Shown here: positions 10,601 to 20,155 of the stretch, one piece after another
How positions within the stretch are numbered: position 1 is the first letter of the stretch
How the letters are laid out: each line of letters starts with the position of its first letter
Source: Symsagittifera roscoffensis
Lineage: Eukaryota; Xenacoelomorpha; Acoela; Convolutidae
Reading direction: 5' to 3'
NCBI RefSeq assembly: GCF_963678635.1
Contig: NC_087065.1
Coordinates: 2,296,001-2,356,000, forward strand
Length of the DNA stretch: 60,000 bases
Made by a program: the position numbers and the translations under genes
Notes under the pieces: model-generated
Database searches by the model: none
Seen by the model: the letters and a program-made list of their open reading frames with translations, nothing else
Told to the model about the DNA's origin: nothing

Positions 10601-13600
10601 TCCGTGTCTAGCACGTACATCCCCTTCTCAGTCGGCATACCCAGTACTGGTGCCTCACACAGCTCTTTCTTTATTCTCTGGAATGACTCTTCTGCCGCGT
10701 TGGTCCACGTGAACTTCTTGCCCTTATGTCTCATTAATTGTTGCATCGGGTATACCTTGTCCGCATAGCCCTTGATGAATTCTCTATAATAGTTGGCGAA
10801 ACCCAGGAAGCTCATCAGCTGGTGTTCCGTCTTCGGTGATTTCCAGGTTAGGACTGCTTCCACGGCGTCTGGGTCAGGTCTGATACCGTGTTTATCTACC
10901 ATCCTGCCCAAGTATTTAATCGAGTCCTTGAGTATCTCGCACTTTGATGGTTTACACTTCAGCCCCGATCTTTTCATGCACGCGAACACCTCGTCAAGCC
11001 TCTCGATGTGGTCTTCTAGTGTCGGCGTTGCTATTACCACGTCGTCCACGTAGCACATTACCAGGTTGCCGTACTTCTTCGTCACGCCTATCAACGCGTG
11101 TGCCATCAGCCGCTGAAACGTGGCTGTTGCATTGCAGAGTCCAAATGGCATCCGTTTCCATTGAAACAGACCCAACTCACAGGCGAACCCTGTCTTGTCC
11201 CTGTCTTGCTTCCTTAATGGTACCTGCCAAAAGGCCGAGCCTAAATCAAGAGTCGTAAAAAATTTCGCATCACCTAACTTCGAGAGGCTCTCATCAATTC
11301 TAGGTATGGGATAGGCATCCTTCACCGTGACGGAGTTCAGGTATCGAAAGTCACAACAAAACCTTAACTGGTCGCCTTTCTTTTTGGCCATCACTACTCC
11401 ACACGCCCACGGTGACTTGGATGGTTCTATCATGTCATACTCTAGTAACGTTTCGATTTCTTTTCTACACGCGTCCGATTTGTGTGGGGTCATGCGCCTC
11501 GCCCCCTCCCTGTGTGGTACCGCGTTTTCCTCAAGTTCAATTTCATGTTCAACAAAATTACAACACCCGATATCCGCCTTATGCCTTGAAAAGACCTCCT
11601 CGTTTCGCTCTAGTACGTCCTTGATAGCTTCGAGCTGTTCATCTTTCAGTTTGCCCCTTAAATGTTCAATCTCCGGCAGGACCGGTTTATCAATTTGCAT
11701 TTCATCTAGTGTGGGTCGCTCTGGAAAGTTCGAACAGCTCGAAAGCCCATCGTCCGTTTCTGACTTAAGTGATTTGATAAGACCTGAAGAATCTTTTATT
11801 CTCTGCAATCGTCTCAAGATACAAATTTTGTCCCTGTGGTTGGGACAATCAACAACTTCATTTTGTTTTGAGTTTTCAATTGTTTCATATCGAGTTTTAA
11901 CCGGTAAAGCATATCCCAGCTTCCTCCCTCTCTGTATCGTGATCGGTATATCAAGGGTATTCAACAAGACACTGACGCAGAGGCCGCTCTTCGTTATCGA
12001 AAATGATCTTCCTAAAACAGCAGCGCTTTGACTATTGGGATTCGGAACTATACACACTTGCTTGTTGTCACTTAGTTCATTATAATTTTTCATCCTCAAG
12101 CTTACGATTGCCGCTTCATTAGCTTTTAACCTCACTCTCCTACTCAAGAATACCGGTGCTTTGTTTTCATTCGCCATTATTAAATTTACCGGTTTGATTG
12201 CGTACCTCCTATCCGGGTTCCGTATCCTGAACATTGCATTATTTAGATCAATCGTTACGTCGAAATTCCTGATGAAGTCTCTGCCCAAAATGAATTGGTC
12301 AGATTCATCTAGGTTTTCTACCACGATGAAGCTCATCCACAGGTTACGTTCCCCCAAATTGAGGGCTATTATCGGCGTCCTGCCCAGCACCCGTAGGGCC
12401 CCTTTGTTTGCAGCTGACAGCCGTATTCTCGAGTCTATCAAGTCACCTTTGTCAAAGCCCATCTTTTCCCATGTTTCGATTGGTATGACGCTCAAGACTG
12501 CTCCCGTGTCAAGTAATCCACGCAACTGAGTCTTTTTGCCATTTATGTCTAGCACGTGCCCTGTCACGTCTGCTTCCGTCCCGATGTGCATTGCATCTTC
12601 TTCAAGCATGGCACAGTGTCCGATCGATCTTACTTTCAACTCTTCTTTCCCTACATAGATTTGTCCAATTAGGTCTTCGTCGCATGTTATCATCGTCTTG
12701 GTATAGATGTTGATTCCATCTATATTTAGCATGACCTCGTGTGGACCATAAGCTTCAGTGTACCTATTATCAACACGTACCGATTTGCTGCCCCCTCTCG
12801 TGAGTAGTGCCCTGAGCGCTCTAGAAGTCGTTTGTGGACTTATTCCACTCAAGTAGTCTGCATACACGTCAATGTGCATTATCGTCTGGTCGCTCGGCTC
12901 GCTCAAGTTTCTGGTTACCTCGTGTCCGCCCACTGTGATTATCGACATTATTCTTGCTCCGATTTTCGATATTCCAAAAGGTTTACCTGTCACCATTTTC
13001 ACGGTGTTACAATTCCCGGTCTTCATTGAGCCCAATCTAGCCTCTGGCATTGAGTTCGAACCGGTTAATGCTCCGTTAAAATTCTGTCTTTCGATCTCCA
13101 ACTTTAGTCGTTGCTCTATTTCTTTCGCAGCCAGATCTTGTTTCACTTTGGCAATTGCTTCCGTCGCCGCTTTCTCATAATTTATCTCTAGAGAGCTTCC
13201 GGCCGCGGACTCTAACGCACCGCTAACATGTGTCACAGCTTTCACTGTCTTCGTCGGCAATTCGGTGTTTGGTGCCCCCAAGTTCCTAGATTCAAACTCG
13301 TTTTGCCTGTTCCGCTGATTCTGCACCGCCGCTAATGCCAACTTATGTTTGGGGTGATTCTGGTCCTTGACCGCTTCCCAGAACAAGGGACAATCCATTC
13401 TGAAGTGCCCCTCCTGGTTACAGAAGAAGCATCTGGCGCCTATCTTGATGATTAAGCCGTTATAGTACTCGTGTTCCTCCATCTGGCTCATATCCTCTTC
13501 ATCCGGTGCATAACCTAGGCTCTTCATGCCTTGTTTGTACGTTGTGCAGTCAGCCACATGATGATCCGCTGACCCGCAGTTCGCGCATGATCTGCGCTTG

Positions 13601-15477
13601 TCCATATCATCTCTAGGTTTGTACCATGATGACCTCTGGGGTTGGCTTCCCCCTTGCGTGTTCCTGTTTTCGGAATATGAGTACTTCTTAGGTTTCATCA
13701 GCATGTATTCTCTTGATTTCTGTCTCATTTCTTCTGGGGTGGGTGCGCTGTCCTTCGACAATGTGTAGTATGTTGCTAACATTGTCCTTAAGTCATCACT
13801 TTTCACCCCATCGATGAAATTCGAGGCAATGCTAAAGTTCCGTCTATTTGTCGACTCCTCTGGGTCACTCCTCCTTCTCAAGCTCTCGAGGTCATCTAGG
13901 AACCGATCTATTGACTCGTCGTCCCTCTGCCTTCTCTTTTCAAATCGCATCATCGCTTGGTGACCCTTCATGCCTGACCCGAACCGATTCAGCAATATCT
14001 CGAAGATCTTGTCCGCGGTGTCGCGTTCTTCCTCCTTCTTTGCGACCACGCATTTTAATGCCGTTCCTTCCAAGTTGCTCAGTATGGCTGTACATGCTTG
14101 TCTTTCGTCACTCAAGTTATCTTGTTCTAGATGTAATCTCATCACTTCCACCCAAGTGTCAATGCATCCATCGGAGTCGTCCTTGAATTCTTTTGGCTTC
14201 TTGAATGTCTTTCTTGATTTTCCCTCTCTCCTGTCGCTCGAGTCAGTGTTCCTCGTGGCGAAGGCCTCTAGAGTCCTGTTCATCATCTCCCAAGTGCTGG
14301 CCCATGTCATAGCATCCGGTCCTGTGTTGCTGTTAGCTGTTGAATCTCCCGGAGCAGTCGTTGTATTCGACGTTCCATTCTTCATTATTGTTTTCGCAGC
14401 TGTTGGTGCTATGCTTATCGCATCCCTGGTTAAGGGCAACGGTGTCGATTGCCGTTTGTTCCTTTGTGGTTCTACAAAGTCAACTCTGGTGCTTTGCGTA
14501 CGATCCGCTGCCGGTCTTTCTTGTGGAGTAGAACCTCTCAAGATTGCATCCAACTTCGCCTGTATTGCACACGAACTCTCGGCTTGACTCTTGCTCATTG
14601 TGTCCATTCTCCTTTCCAGGCTCCCTAATTGGCTGTTGACATCATCATATCGGTTCTTCAACTGTTGCATGTCTGTTTTGATGTTCTTTTCTCGTTCTTC
14701 ATTGGTGGCTTCTACCTTATCTGACATTTCCTTGAGTCTCTCCTCTGTTGCCTTAGCTAGGTTAAAATAACTGTCTAGATACTCGTGCTTGTTGTATCTT
14801 ATCTCCTTTTTTATCACCTCTCTGTCTTCTTCACTGTTCTTAAGTCTTTTGTCGATCTGATTTAATTTCGCCAACAAGTCGCCCAGCTCAATGGTAGTCT
14901 CTTCATGGTCAGCCGTGAGTTTCTCTTCGGCCGTAGCCTCTGCTTTAGCTTGTTCCTCATTCTGGCCGGTTTCTGTCGTTTTCGTGCTCACTGTACCAAA
15001 TGTTCGTGCTCTTTCTGCTTTTGGTTCTTCAGTCACGTTTTCTTTCGTTTTTATTCCGAACATTATTCCCAATTTTTCCGTAAAAGATGTCCTCTTTACT
15101 TGAGAGTCTTCTTTCACCGTTTCTTCGGTGTTGCCTATTGCATCTTCCGCGTCATCTATCGGTGAGAACTCTATGGGTTTCTGGTTCGGTTCCTCTGCAT
15201 TGGGCATTGGAGTTGACTCTGTCGCCATCTTCCTTGTTTCATCCACACTTTGATCGGGTGTCTCTAGATCAATCTCGATGGTGGGTTCTACTCGCTCCCC
15301 TTCCGTGCCCTCTTTCGCCCTGTTCTCCGCTGTACTCCTTGTGCTGACCATGTTAACTGAAAAGTTCGTCTTCGTTATCTTTGGGCCCGTTGATGTCGTT
15401 CCGCGCAGCGATGAATTATATTTCGTGTTTGATCCACTTGACCTTTTTTCGAGCACCGGTACCCTACTCCGCCTCAT
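7690..15477 (-). CDS. gag-pol: Ty3/gypsy-type Gag-Pol polyprotein, intact, 2595 aa
   Basis: This single fused frame starts at ATG 15477, four codons after an in-frame TAA. Order: acidic N-terminus; coiled coil (~190-300); retrotransposon Gag capsid-like region (~420-600); two CCHC knuckles (C631/C634/H639/C644 and C683/C686/H691/C696); aspartic protease DTG (990-992); reverse transcriptase with YVDD (1476-1479); RNase H (D1624 or D1626, E1671, D1696, D1739); a ~350-residue acidic spacer; integrase zinc finger (H2166, H2171, C2201, C2204) and D2232, D2291, E2327 with exact D-35-E spacing; then a C-terminal chromo/GPY-like region (KWRGPF) and acidic tail. RT-RNaseH-IN order places it in Ty3/gypsy (Metaviridae). 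No internal stop or frameshift is seen and all catalytic residues are present, so the copy may be young. Gag-Pol without a frameshift is unusual but known in this group. Confidence 0.95.
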   Translation of the reverse strand: MRRSRVPVLEKRSSGSNTKYNSSLRGTTSTGPKITKTNFSVNMVSTRSTAENRAKEGTEGERVEPTIEIDLETPDQSVDETRKMATESTPMPNAEEPNQKPIEFSPIDDAEDAIGNTEETVKEDSQVKRTSFTEKLGIMFGIKTKENVTEEPKAERARTFGTVSTKTTETGQNEEQAKAEATAEEKLTADHEETTIELGDLLAKLNQIDKRLKNSEEDREVIKKEIRYNKHEYLDSYFNLAKATEERLKEMSDKVEATNEEREKNIKTDMQQLKNRYDDVNSQLGSLERRMDTMSKSQAESSCAIQAKLDAILRGSTPQERPAADRTQSTRVDFVEPQRNKRQSTPLPLTRDAISIAPTAAKTIMKNGTSNTTTAPGDSTANSNTGPDAMTWASTWEMMNRTLEAFATRNTDSSDRREGKSRKTFKKPKEFKDDSDGCIDTWVEVMRLHLEQDNLSDERQACTAILSNLEGTALKCVVAKKEEERDTADKIFEILLNRFGSGMKGHQAMMRFEKRRQRDDESIDRFLDDLESLRRRSDPEESTNRRNFSIASNFIDGVKSDDLRTMLATYYTLSKDSAPTPEEMRQKSREYMLMKPKKYSYSENRNTQGGSQPQRSSWYKPRDDMDKRRSCANCGSADHHVADCTTYKQGMKSLGYAPDEEDMSQMEEHEYYNGLIIKIGARCFFCNQEGHFRMDCPLFWEAVKDQNHPKHKLALAAVQNQRNRQNEFESRNLGAPNTELPTKTVKAVTHVSGALESAAGSSLEINYEKAATEAIAKVKQDLAAKEIEQRLKLEIERQNFNGALTGSNSMPEARLGSMKTGNCNTVKMVTGKPFGISKIGARIMSIITVGGHEVTRNLSEPSDQTIMHIDVYADYLSGISPQTTSRALRALLTRGGSKSVRVDNRYTEAYGPHEVMLNIDGINIYTKTMITCDEDLIGQIYVGKEELKVRSIGHCAMLEEDAMHIGTEADVTGHVLDINGKKTQLRGLLDTGAVLSVIPIETWEKMGFDKGDLIDSRIRLSAANKGALRVLGRTPIIALNLGERNLWMSFIVVENLDESDQFILGRDFIRNFDVTIDLNNAMFRIRNPDRRYAIKPVNLIMANENKAPVFLSRRVRLKANEAAIVSLRMKNYNELSDNKQVCIVPNPNSQSAAVLGRSFSITKSGLCVSVLLNTLDIPITIQRGRKLGYALPVKTRYETIENSKQNEVVDCPNHRDKICILRRLQRIKDSSGLIKSLKSETDDGLSSCSNFPERPTLDEMQIDKPVLPEIEHLRGKLKDEQLEAIKDVLERNEEVFSRHKADIGCCNFVEHEIELEENAVPHREGARRMTPHKSDACRKEIETLLEYDMIEPSKSPWACGVVMAKKKGDQLRFCCDFRYLNSVTVKDAYPIPRIDESLSKLGDAKFFTTLDLGSAFWQVPLRKQDRDKTGFACELGLFQWKRMPFGLCNATATFQRLMAHALIGVTKKYGNLVMCYVDDVVIATPTLEDHIERLDEVFACMKRSGLKCKPSKCEILKDSIKYLGRMVDKHGIRPDPDAVEAVLTWKSPKTEHQLMSFLGFANYYREFIKGYADKVYPMQQLMRHKGKKFTWTNAAEESFQRIKKELCEAPVLGMPTEKGMYVLDTDASVVAISGILHQEQEWNGKTVLRPIAYGSKVLSDTEMKYGAPKAEMFAVVTFVEKYRAYLGSEPFKLRVDNRALSWLKTYSMDQSYIGRWIVRLDGYNMIIEHRTRDEHQNADSLSKKTEFYERQEQREADRPEIKDGFSFMDKETYDSLPLTRWLDKSGKPIEDHPELPKEPLEKTILKKNRGIPIGIMLKSKIVRETLKAKGYDLIQVEEGTVRIDEDLMGLLEKLSDDKPVIQGKGQEAPELTILRREKTVNNTDISKESTTDSKEVVRSLVEKIPEKILEQTKVRDKKVTFREEIEHLGLDQESGEWYRFMEEDGTGEGKLSGERKEWDEDSDESSEDQDSLCMILAEEKIRQHDRELQTDPSSGTYNLEIQEVRGGEELEKIAVSRKPLRELSCNSNVRTNLVPEDDMKIMKRMICVKLSDDIHNPGEMNGQIMALKEHVKARYRLSDLIRAQRNDKMTSNLSKWIHSGVKEKGELEEDGYKILSQFYKEKRDLLYHTAEGVVACKRRDEEKILHKHNLIILPQLYQTEVLFRSHDQMGHQGIDKVQQRILHRFDWPGMRKACERWVNACLACLQVKDPRKMKFPLKSVESSEFNEVVQIDHQKICMTESGYNQILVIIDHFTKLAEAVPCQTASAEETCDHLITHWISRYGCPMTFQSDNGKAFVGDLTKELMKRSHIAQAHSTTYHPQTNGLVERQNRTLVNMLRVYCSRYMTDWDKYLPQVVGAYNSTQHSTTGISPFMMLTGRERAMPLTFFYPEYEGKRTSPQAYVKEAIKRQQELNELCRRNTAQAQMRQRKKYDEKILRAKPYEVGQYVWVFQNVIPPKGTKKLLKKWRGPFMITEVHQQGRFYRLSTGRAAHYENLKPHIPSPEDWCLPKDMEGLEYLVVEPACEVNEKGTREKNDGNENLSLDDNEKIEVESDAGSFVEEDWNDPEQNEVPKWMEPDRPTPPETRTGNRKRTGMR

Positions 15478-15511
15478 TATTTCTATTTACAACTGCTTCT
15501 ATTTACAATTT

Positions 15512-15520
15512 TTTTATATA
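15512..15520 (-). promoter_or_regulatory. TATA-like box just upstream of Gag-Pol ATG
   Basis: The minus strand reads TATATAAAA, ending about 35 bases before the Gag-Pol ATG at 15477. A start driven from here would leave almost no leader, so a chance AT-rich match is also plausible. Confidence 0.25.
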
Positions 15521-15764
15521 CACGATTCTATTCTAAGGGTAAAAAAAAAATTATTTTTTGTGGTAACAAATTCTGTACAACGTGTTAAAAACCTTATCCA
15601 ATTCTCTTTCTAAAACCTCCGAAAAATTTTCCTTAATTTGGTCTTAACCCTACCTATTTCGATTTGTCTTATTCTGTCTTAAAACGCACTTGTTGTAATT
15701 TGACTTCAATTTCTTTACCGTCCCAAGACTATTCGTCACTATCACAGTACTCTCCGTTAGTGTC
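15521..15764. other. Leader/spacer upstream of Gag-Pol, no gene seen
   Basis: AT-rich with an A9 run at 15541. No coding frame or recognised motif. It lies between Gag-Pol and the minisatellite and is probably part of the retroelement leader. Confidence 0.4.
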
Positions 15765-16440
15765 CTAAGACCCTTGTACCAAGACCACTGTCCCAAGACT
15801 ACTGTCCCAAGACCAGTGTCCCAAGGCTAGTGTCCCAAGACTAGTGTCCCAAGACTACTGTCCCAAGGCTAGTGTCCCAAGGCTAGTGTCCCAAGACTAC
15901 TGTCCCAAGGGTAGTGTCCCAAGACCAGTGTCCCAAGACTACTGTCCCAAGACTAGTGTCCCAAGGCTAGTGTCCCAAGACTACTGTCCCAAGACTAGTG
16001 TCCCAAGGGTAGTGTCCCAAGACCAGTGTCCCAAGGCTGGTATCCCAAGACTAGTGTCCCAAGACTAGTGTCCCAAGGGTAGTGTCCCAAGACCAGTGTC
16101 CCAAGGCTGGTGTCCCAAGACTAGTGTCCCAAGACTAGTGTCCCAAGACCACTGTCCCAAGACCACTGTCCCAAGACTGTCCCAAGACCACTGTCCCAAG
16201 ACCCTGTCCCAAGACCACTGTCCCAAGACCCCCGTCCCAAGACCCTGTCCCAAGACCACTGTCCCAAGACCCTGTCCCAAGACCCTGTCCCAAGACCACT
16301 GTCCCAAGACCACTGTCCCAAGACCCTGTCCCAAGACCACTGTCCCAAGACCCTGTCCCAAGACCACTGTCCCAAGACCCTGTCCCAAGACCACTATCCC
16401 AAGACTGCTCTGTCCCAAGACTTCTTCGATCTTGTCCCAA
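15765..16440. repeat. 14-bp minisatellite (TGTCCCAAGACYAS), roughly 48 units
   Basis: Tandem units of TGTCCCAAGAC followed by TAC, TAG, CAC or CAG, with shorter variants toward the right (TGTCCCAAGACCC). Because 14 is not a multiple of three and no unit makes a stop, several frames stay open across it on both strands. Those apparent ORFs (up to 146 codons) are repeat artefacts. It sits 0.3-1.0 kb upstream of the Gag-Pol start, so it is probably in the transcribed leader of the retroelement. Confidence 0.95.
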
Positions 16441-17265
16441 TACTCGTCACGGAGTGTCTTCCTCGTTGTAGGGTCTTCTTGAACCACCGTACCTTGTACC
16501 ACCACTCAAGCTCTAGTAAAACTTTCCCAAAAACCCTCTCTTAAAAGCCAAATGCTGACCCCCCTCTTCTTTTTGGTTGTTTCTATTTCAATGTAGGTGC
16601 GCAGGTATCTTGTGATCACCTGTTCGTATAAAACCAAACACAAATCCTCAATAAAATGCAACAAAAATTTTAAGTAAGAAAAATAATAAAAACAGAAAAA
16701 TGAGCCCACCTAAAATTTAAAGGTGACCAATGTCTACCTTTCGTCTAAAAAAAATGTCTGGTACCTAATTGCCACGCGTTTTCCTCCCCCCCACTAGTGA
16801 TCTTATGGGGTATCACAAAAGCTGTCTATATCCGGTCCCCCCTACCAAACCAACCAGCGTACCAGCCTTAACTCGAGTTGGATTTTGGATCTCCACCTAA
16901 TATTACCAACGCGTGTTAATTTCTAATGTAACTAAGTCAACGATGTCGACTAATTAGTTAATCTAATTTCCCCCTTTTTGCAATTTACAACCGCCAACCT
17001 CTAGCCTAACCAGTCCCCCTTCTAACCTCCCCCCTTTCTAGCCCCCCTTCTTAAGCCTAAAAATTACTTAAAGCGCCGGGTGCTAAACCTCTCAAGAGAA
17101 AACCGTAGACCTGTTTCCAGGCCTGCTCAAGTAAAAACGTTCCTCAAAACTGGGGGATTTCGCTTATCCAATTTTACACTTATCTCCTATAATGTAATGT
17201 GGATTCTAACGATACCCGTTCTGCCCAACTTGAGAACTCGAGAATTGCCAAATCCTTCTTGGCTG
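16441..17265. other. Retroelement upstream region with C-rich (minus-strand G-rich) tracts
   Basis: No gene seen. Several runs of five to seven C occur (near 16560, 16785, 16836, 16970, 17010, 17030 and 17045). On the transcribed minus strand these are G tracts, with four close together at 16969-17050. The LTR edge may lie here or further right, but no TG...CA boundary with a primer-binding site could be assigned. Confidence 0.35.
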
Positions 17266-17465
17266 CTTTCCCACTCGACTGGTCACCTGTTCCAGTCCAG
17301 TCTCCTATTGGTTCAGCCAAGTGTCCCTGAACCACTTTCCCACTCGGCTGGTCACCTCTTCCAGTCAAGTCTCCTATTGGTTCAGCTCAAGTGTCCCTGA
17401 ACCACTTTCCCACTCGGCTGGTCACCTCTTCCAGTCAAGTCTCCTATTGGTCCAGCTAAGTTCCA
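17266..17465 (-). repeat. Three tandem ~70-bp repeats with CCAAT boxes
   Basis: Units begin at 17266, 17335 and 17405 (periods 69 and 70) with CTTTCCCACTCG and end near CTCCTATTGGTYCAG. Each carries ATTGG, which is CCAAT on the minus strand, the transcription direction of the retroelement. Tandem enhancer-like repeats are common in LTR U3 regions, so I infer this is part of the element's promoter/LTR. The third unit is truncated. Confidence 0.7.
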
Positions 17466-18780
17466 AGCTATCTGAAAACCCTTGACAACGCCCCACTTCG
17501 GGCACTTTATTCAGTTTACTGGTTTAAATTGCTAGGTTGATCGAAACGATCGAACTTGTAAAACAGTATGGGTATACTATTTAATTAATATAAAGGTTTG
17601 ATCCAACTAATCTGGTGTCAAAGTCACTGTCTTTTTTCGTTTTATGGTTTTTGTTCCTTTTTCTATTCTTTTTTGGTTTTTGTTTTGCTTTTTGTCTTTT
17701 TGCTCGTGTTTTTGTCCCCCTAGTTGCCCCCCCTTTACTCGGTTAGCTAAGCCTCGTTCGGAGAGCGTACCAGGAAATTTTCTCGAGTTTTCTTAAAAAA
17801 CTATCACGGTACAACCGGAAGGTTTGCACGTTCCTGTCGAACCGTACCGCCGGTACTCTAGAATGGGCATTCAGCCCGAAGCTGTCTCAAGTGGGTTCGA
17901 CTCCGTAGTCTTGATGTCGTAAACACCCAGGAGCGCCATAAAAACACTATGTAACATTCGTCTACTACAGTCACACATGAGGCTTAAGAAAAATAGGCCC
18001 TATAACTATTGGCTCGGGAGTCAGGGACACTATCTCTTGTGTTTTTCCGCCTCAAATCAGTCGGAGCCAATTCGGTTCGCTTGTGACATGAGACTACGAC
18101 CCGTTACAGCTTAAAGGCTACTACTAAAATATCCCCCCACTCTAGAATTAGAAACGTCCCCATACTTAGGTCTCTAGATACCCAAAATACATGAACGCCG
18201 TTAAAAACCGGGTTGGAACAATCCGTTAAGTTACTTTTTATTAGACAGTGTAACTTTGATCCATTTCAGATGGATCAACCTAAAACTCGCCTTACCTCAA
18301 CATAACAATCGTAAAACACACTCTAGAAATTTAAATTAAGGACTCACATGTTGATGCGCTCAAGAACCAGGAAGTAATTAAATGGGTGAGCAACTCTAGA
18401 ATTAACTAAGGTAACTAGATAAGTTCAATGTTTATCAGTTTGAATGGTAAGGGTAAGTTTGAACTCAAGAACGAAGTTTTATGTGGACCATTGGGACACT
18501 CAAGCTGTCCACCTTTCCGTCGAAGGTTCACTCTGGTTCAGTTCGAATAATTACTCTCTCGGGAATACTCTGTCTTCTATTTCAGATAGGACAGCTCTAC
18601 TCTTGTTCACTATGATGGAAATTGCGAATAGCAATTTCCCACTCGTTTTTTATATGACAACTTTCCCGCGTGTGTGTCTTAAATTGTTCTCCTTTCTTTT
18701 TCTGATTTTCAGTTCTCGCGAGAAAATCGTGCATGACATGTTCCATTCGAAATTTTAAAAATTTAAATTTCACTCCAAAA
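17466..18780. other. Unassigned region, possible 5' LTR / junction with Maverick
   Basis: No convincing gene. A 104-codon plus-strand frame at 18444-18758 has no family features. On the minus strand TATAAAAAA occurs at 18646-18654, followed by a perfect 9-bp hairpin (18617-18639, loop 5). Such a pair would fit a TATA box and R-region hairpin of an LTR. Several TCTAGAA motifs recur (17858, 18140, 18318, 18393). Boundaries cannot be set without the 3' LTR, which lies outside the window. Confidence 0.3.
18617..18639. other. Perfect inverted repeat, 9-bp stem
   Basis: GGAAATTGC and GCAATTTCC flank a 5-base loop (GAATA). It lies 7-30 bases downstream, in the minus direction, of a TATA-like box. 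It could be a transcript hairpin or an LTR feature. Confidence 0.6.
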
Positions 18781-19964
18781 TCAAGTGTTTTCTGCTCTTC
18801 TCAAGGTCAAACTTCCAAATATGACCGACTGGCACAAATTGACTCTTTTGTCAAATCTTCCAATACTTCGTCGAGCTAGTTCTCCTACATATTCTCCTTC
18901 TTGGATATCAAAATTCTATATAAAGATGTTCCTTTGAACAATTTCCTCGACAAAAGGTAAGTCTTCTACAGAAACTTCACGAAAGTTTTTAGGGTCATAA
19001 CCAGACTTTGATGTAAAATCTGTAAAGTATCTGGAAGTGTGAGAGTCGAGATCTTTGTGTCCGTTCATGTACATTGCCAATGCGCGGAAAAGACACAAAT
19101 GATCTTTGTAAGGTTCCTTGTCCTTGTTAGATAAAAGACAGTTAACATAATGGTTTTTCAGTAGAGGTTCGGGTAAGACAGCGTCTGGACATCCCATTGG
19201 GATGTTTTTCAGCAAAGCAGCAAAAAATGTAACGTTAGCAATCAACTTGAATCGCCACTTTGTGTTCTGCCGTTCTTGGGTACATTGCTCCACAATATCA
19301 AATTTTTCTACTTTTCCTTTGATTGTTATCAAATCCGCTTTCGTACAAAGTAAGTTGAATTTTTCAAACAGAGTTTTGTTTTCATGGGCGTAGAAATATC
19401 GATATTCACCAGTCTCAATATTTCGAAAAACAAAACCCTGAGCATTGTTGATTTTGGCTGCAAAATCGAGCTTGTTGAAGACTTCTTCAAGTTTCTCGTT
19501 ATTTATTTTAGTATCTAACTTGGACATTTGGAAGTTAAATACCTTATGTCTCCCATTTTCCATCTCCGTATCCACCAGAAAATGTTGACAAGCACTAAGT
19601 TCCTCCTTTAAATTTCAACATCTTCCCCTTCTTCCTCCACAATCTTGTTCAAGTCGGCTACCGTATCACTGGGTTTCCGTTGTTTTGCTCCATGTTCTTT
19701 TCTCCGATGTTGTTGGAGAGAGTAGTAACTTGGGAACTCTTGTTCACAAGAAGGACAAACCGTCGACTGCTTCGAGCTTGGTTGACCATACTTTTTAGCC
19801 ATATGATAGCTCATTTCTTGTTGATTATAAGTAAAATACTTAGAATCAGTGCAAAAAGTAACTCCTTTAGAACAATTTTTTTGATGGCTAGCAGCATCCG
19901 ATCTCCTGTATTCCCGACCACAGTCCTCACATTTGACTTTCTCGTTTCGAATAAGGGCAGGCAT
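18781..19964 (-). pseudogene. pPolB: Maverick/Polinton protein-primed DNA polymerase B, N-terminal remnant
   Basis: It starts at ATG 19964. The first 118 codons hold two C2H2/CxxC zinc-finger-like modules (CEDC...H...C and CPSC...H...H). A one-base frameshift near 19610-19616 moves to a second frame (19608 down to 18916) containing a CLFRALAMY segment and an FREVSVEDL motif, typical of the N-terminal region of nematode Maverick polymerases. An in-frame TAG at 18916 interrupts it. The same frame then continues with polymerase-like sequence (EYVGELARRS) to TGA at 18781. The exonuclease and polymerase domains are missing, so the gene is dead. It is divergent from the plus-strand Maverick genes, as is usual in these elements. 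The gypsy-type element adjoining on the left may have disrupted it. Confidence 0.8.
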
Positions 19965-20155
19965 TATCTAAAAAAATTGGGACTTTAGAAATGTTCCAAA
20001 ATTAAAAGTTTAAAGTACCAATTGAATGAAAATACTTCCTTTCGTGAAGTAACGAACTATAAAATTTGAAGTAAAATTGAATTAACTGTTTCTGATTGGC
20101 AAACAAAATGAATGATCTAACCCAATAAAATAAGTGTTTTTATACTATCAATGAC

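Noticed and set aside
16065-16505. Repetitive GLGTVVLGQ-type protein across the minisatellite
   Set aside because: Open only because the 14-bp repeat contains no stop in several frames on both strands.
17890-17935. tRNA-like T-arm motif GGTTCGACTCC
   Set aside because: Stem bases do not pair and no acceptor, D or anticodon arm can be placed.
18444-18758. 104-codon plus-strand frame
   Set aside because: No family features, AT-driven composition, and it lies in the presumed LTR/junction zone.
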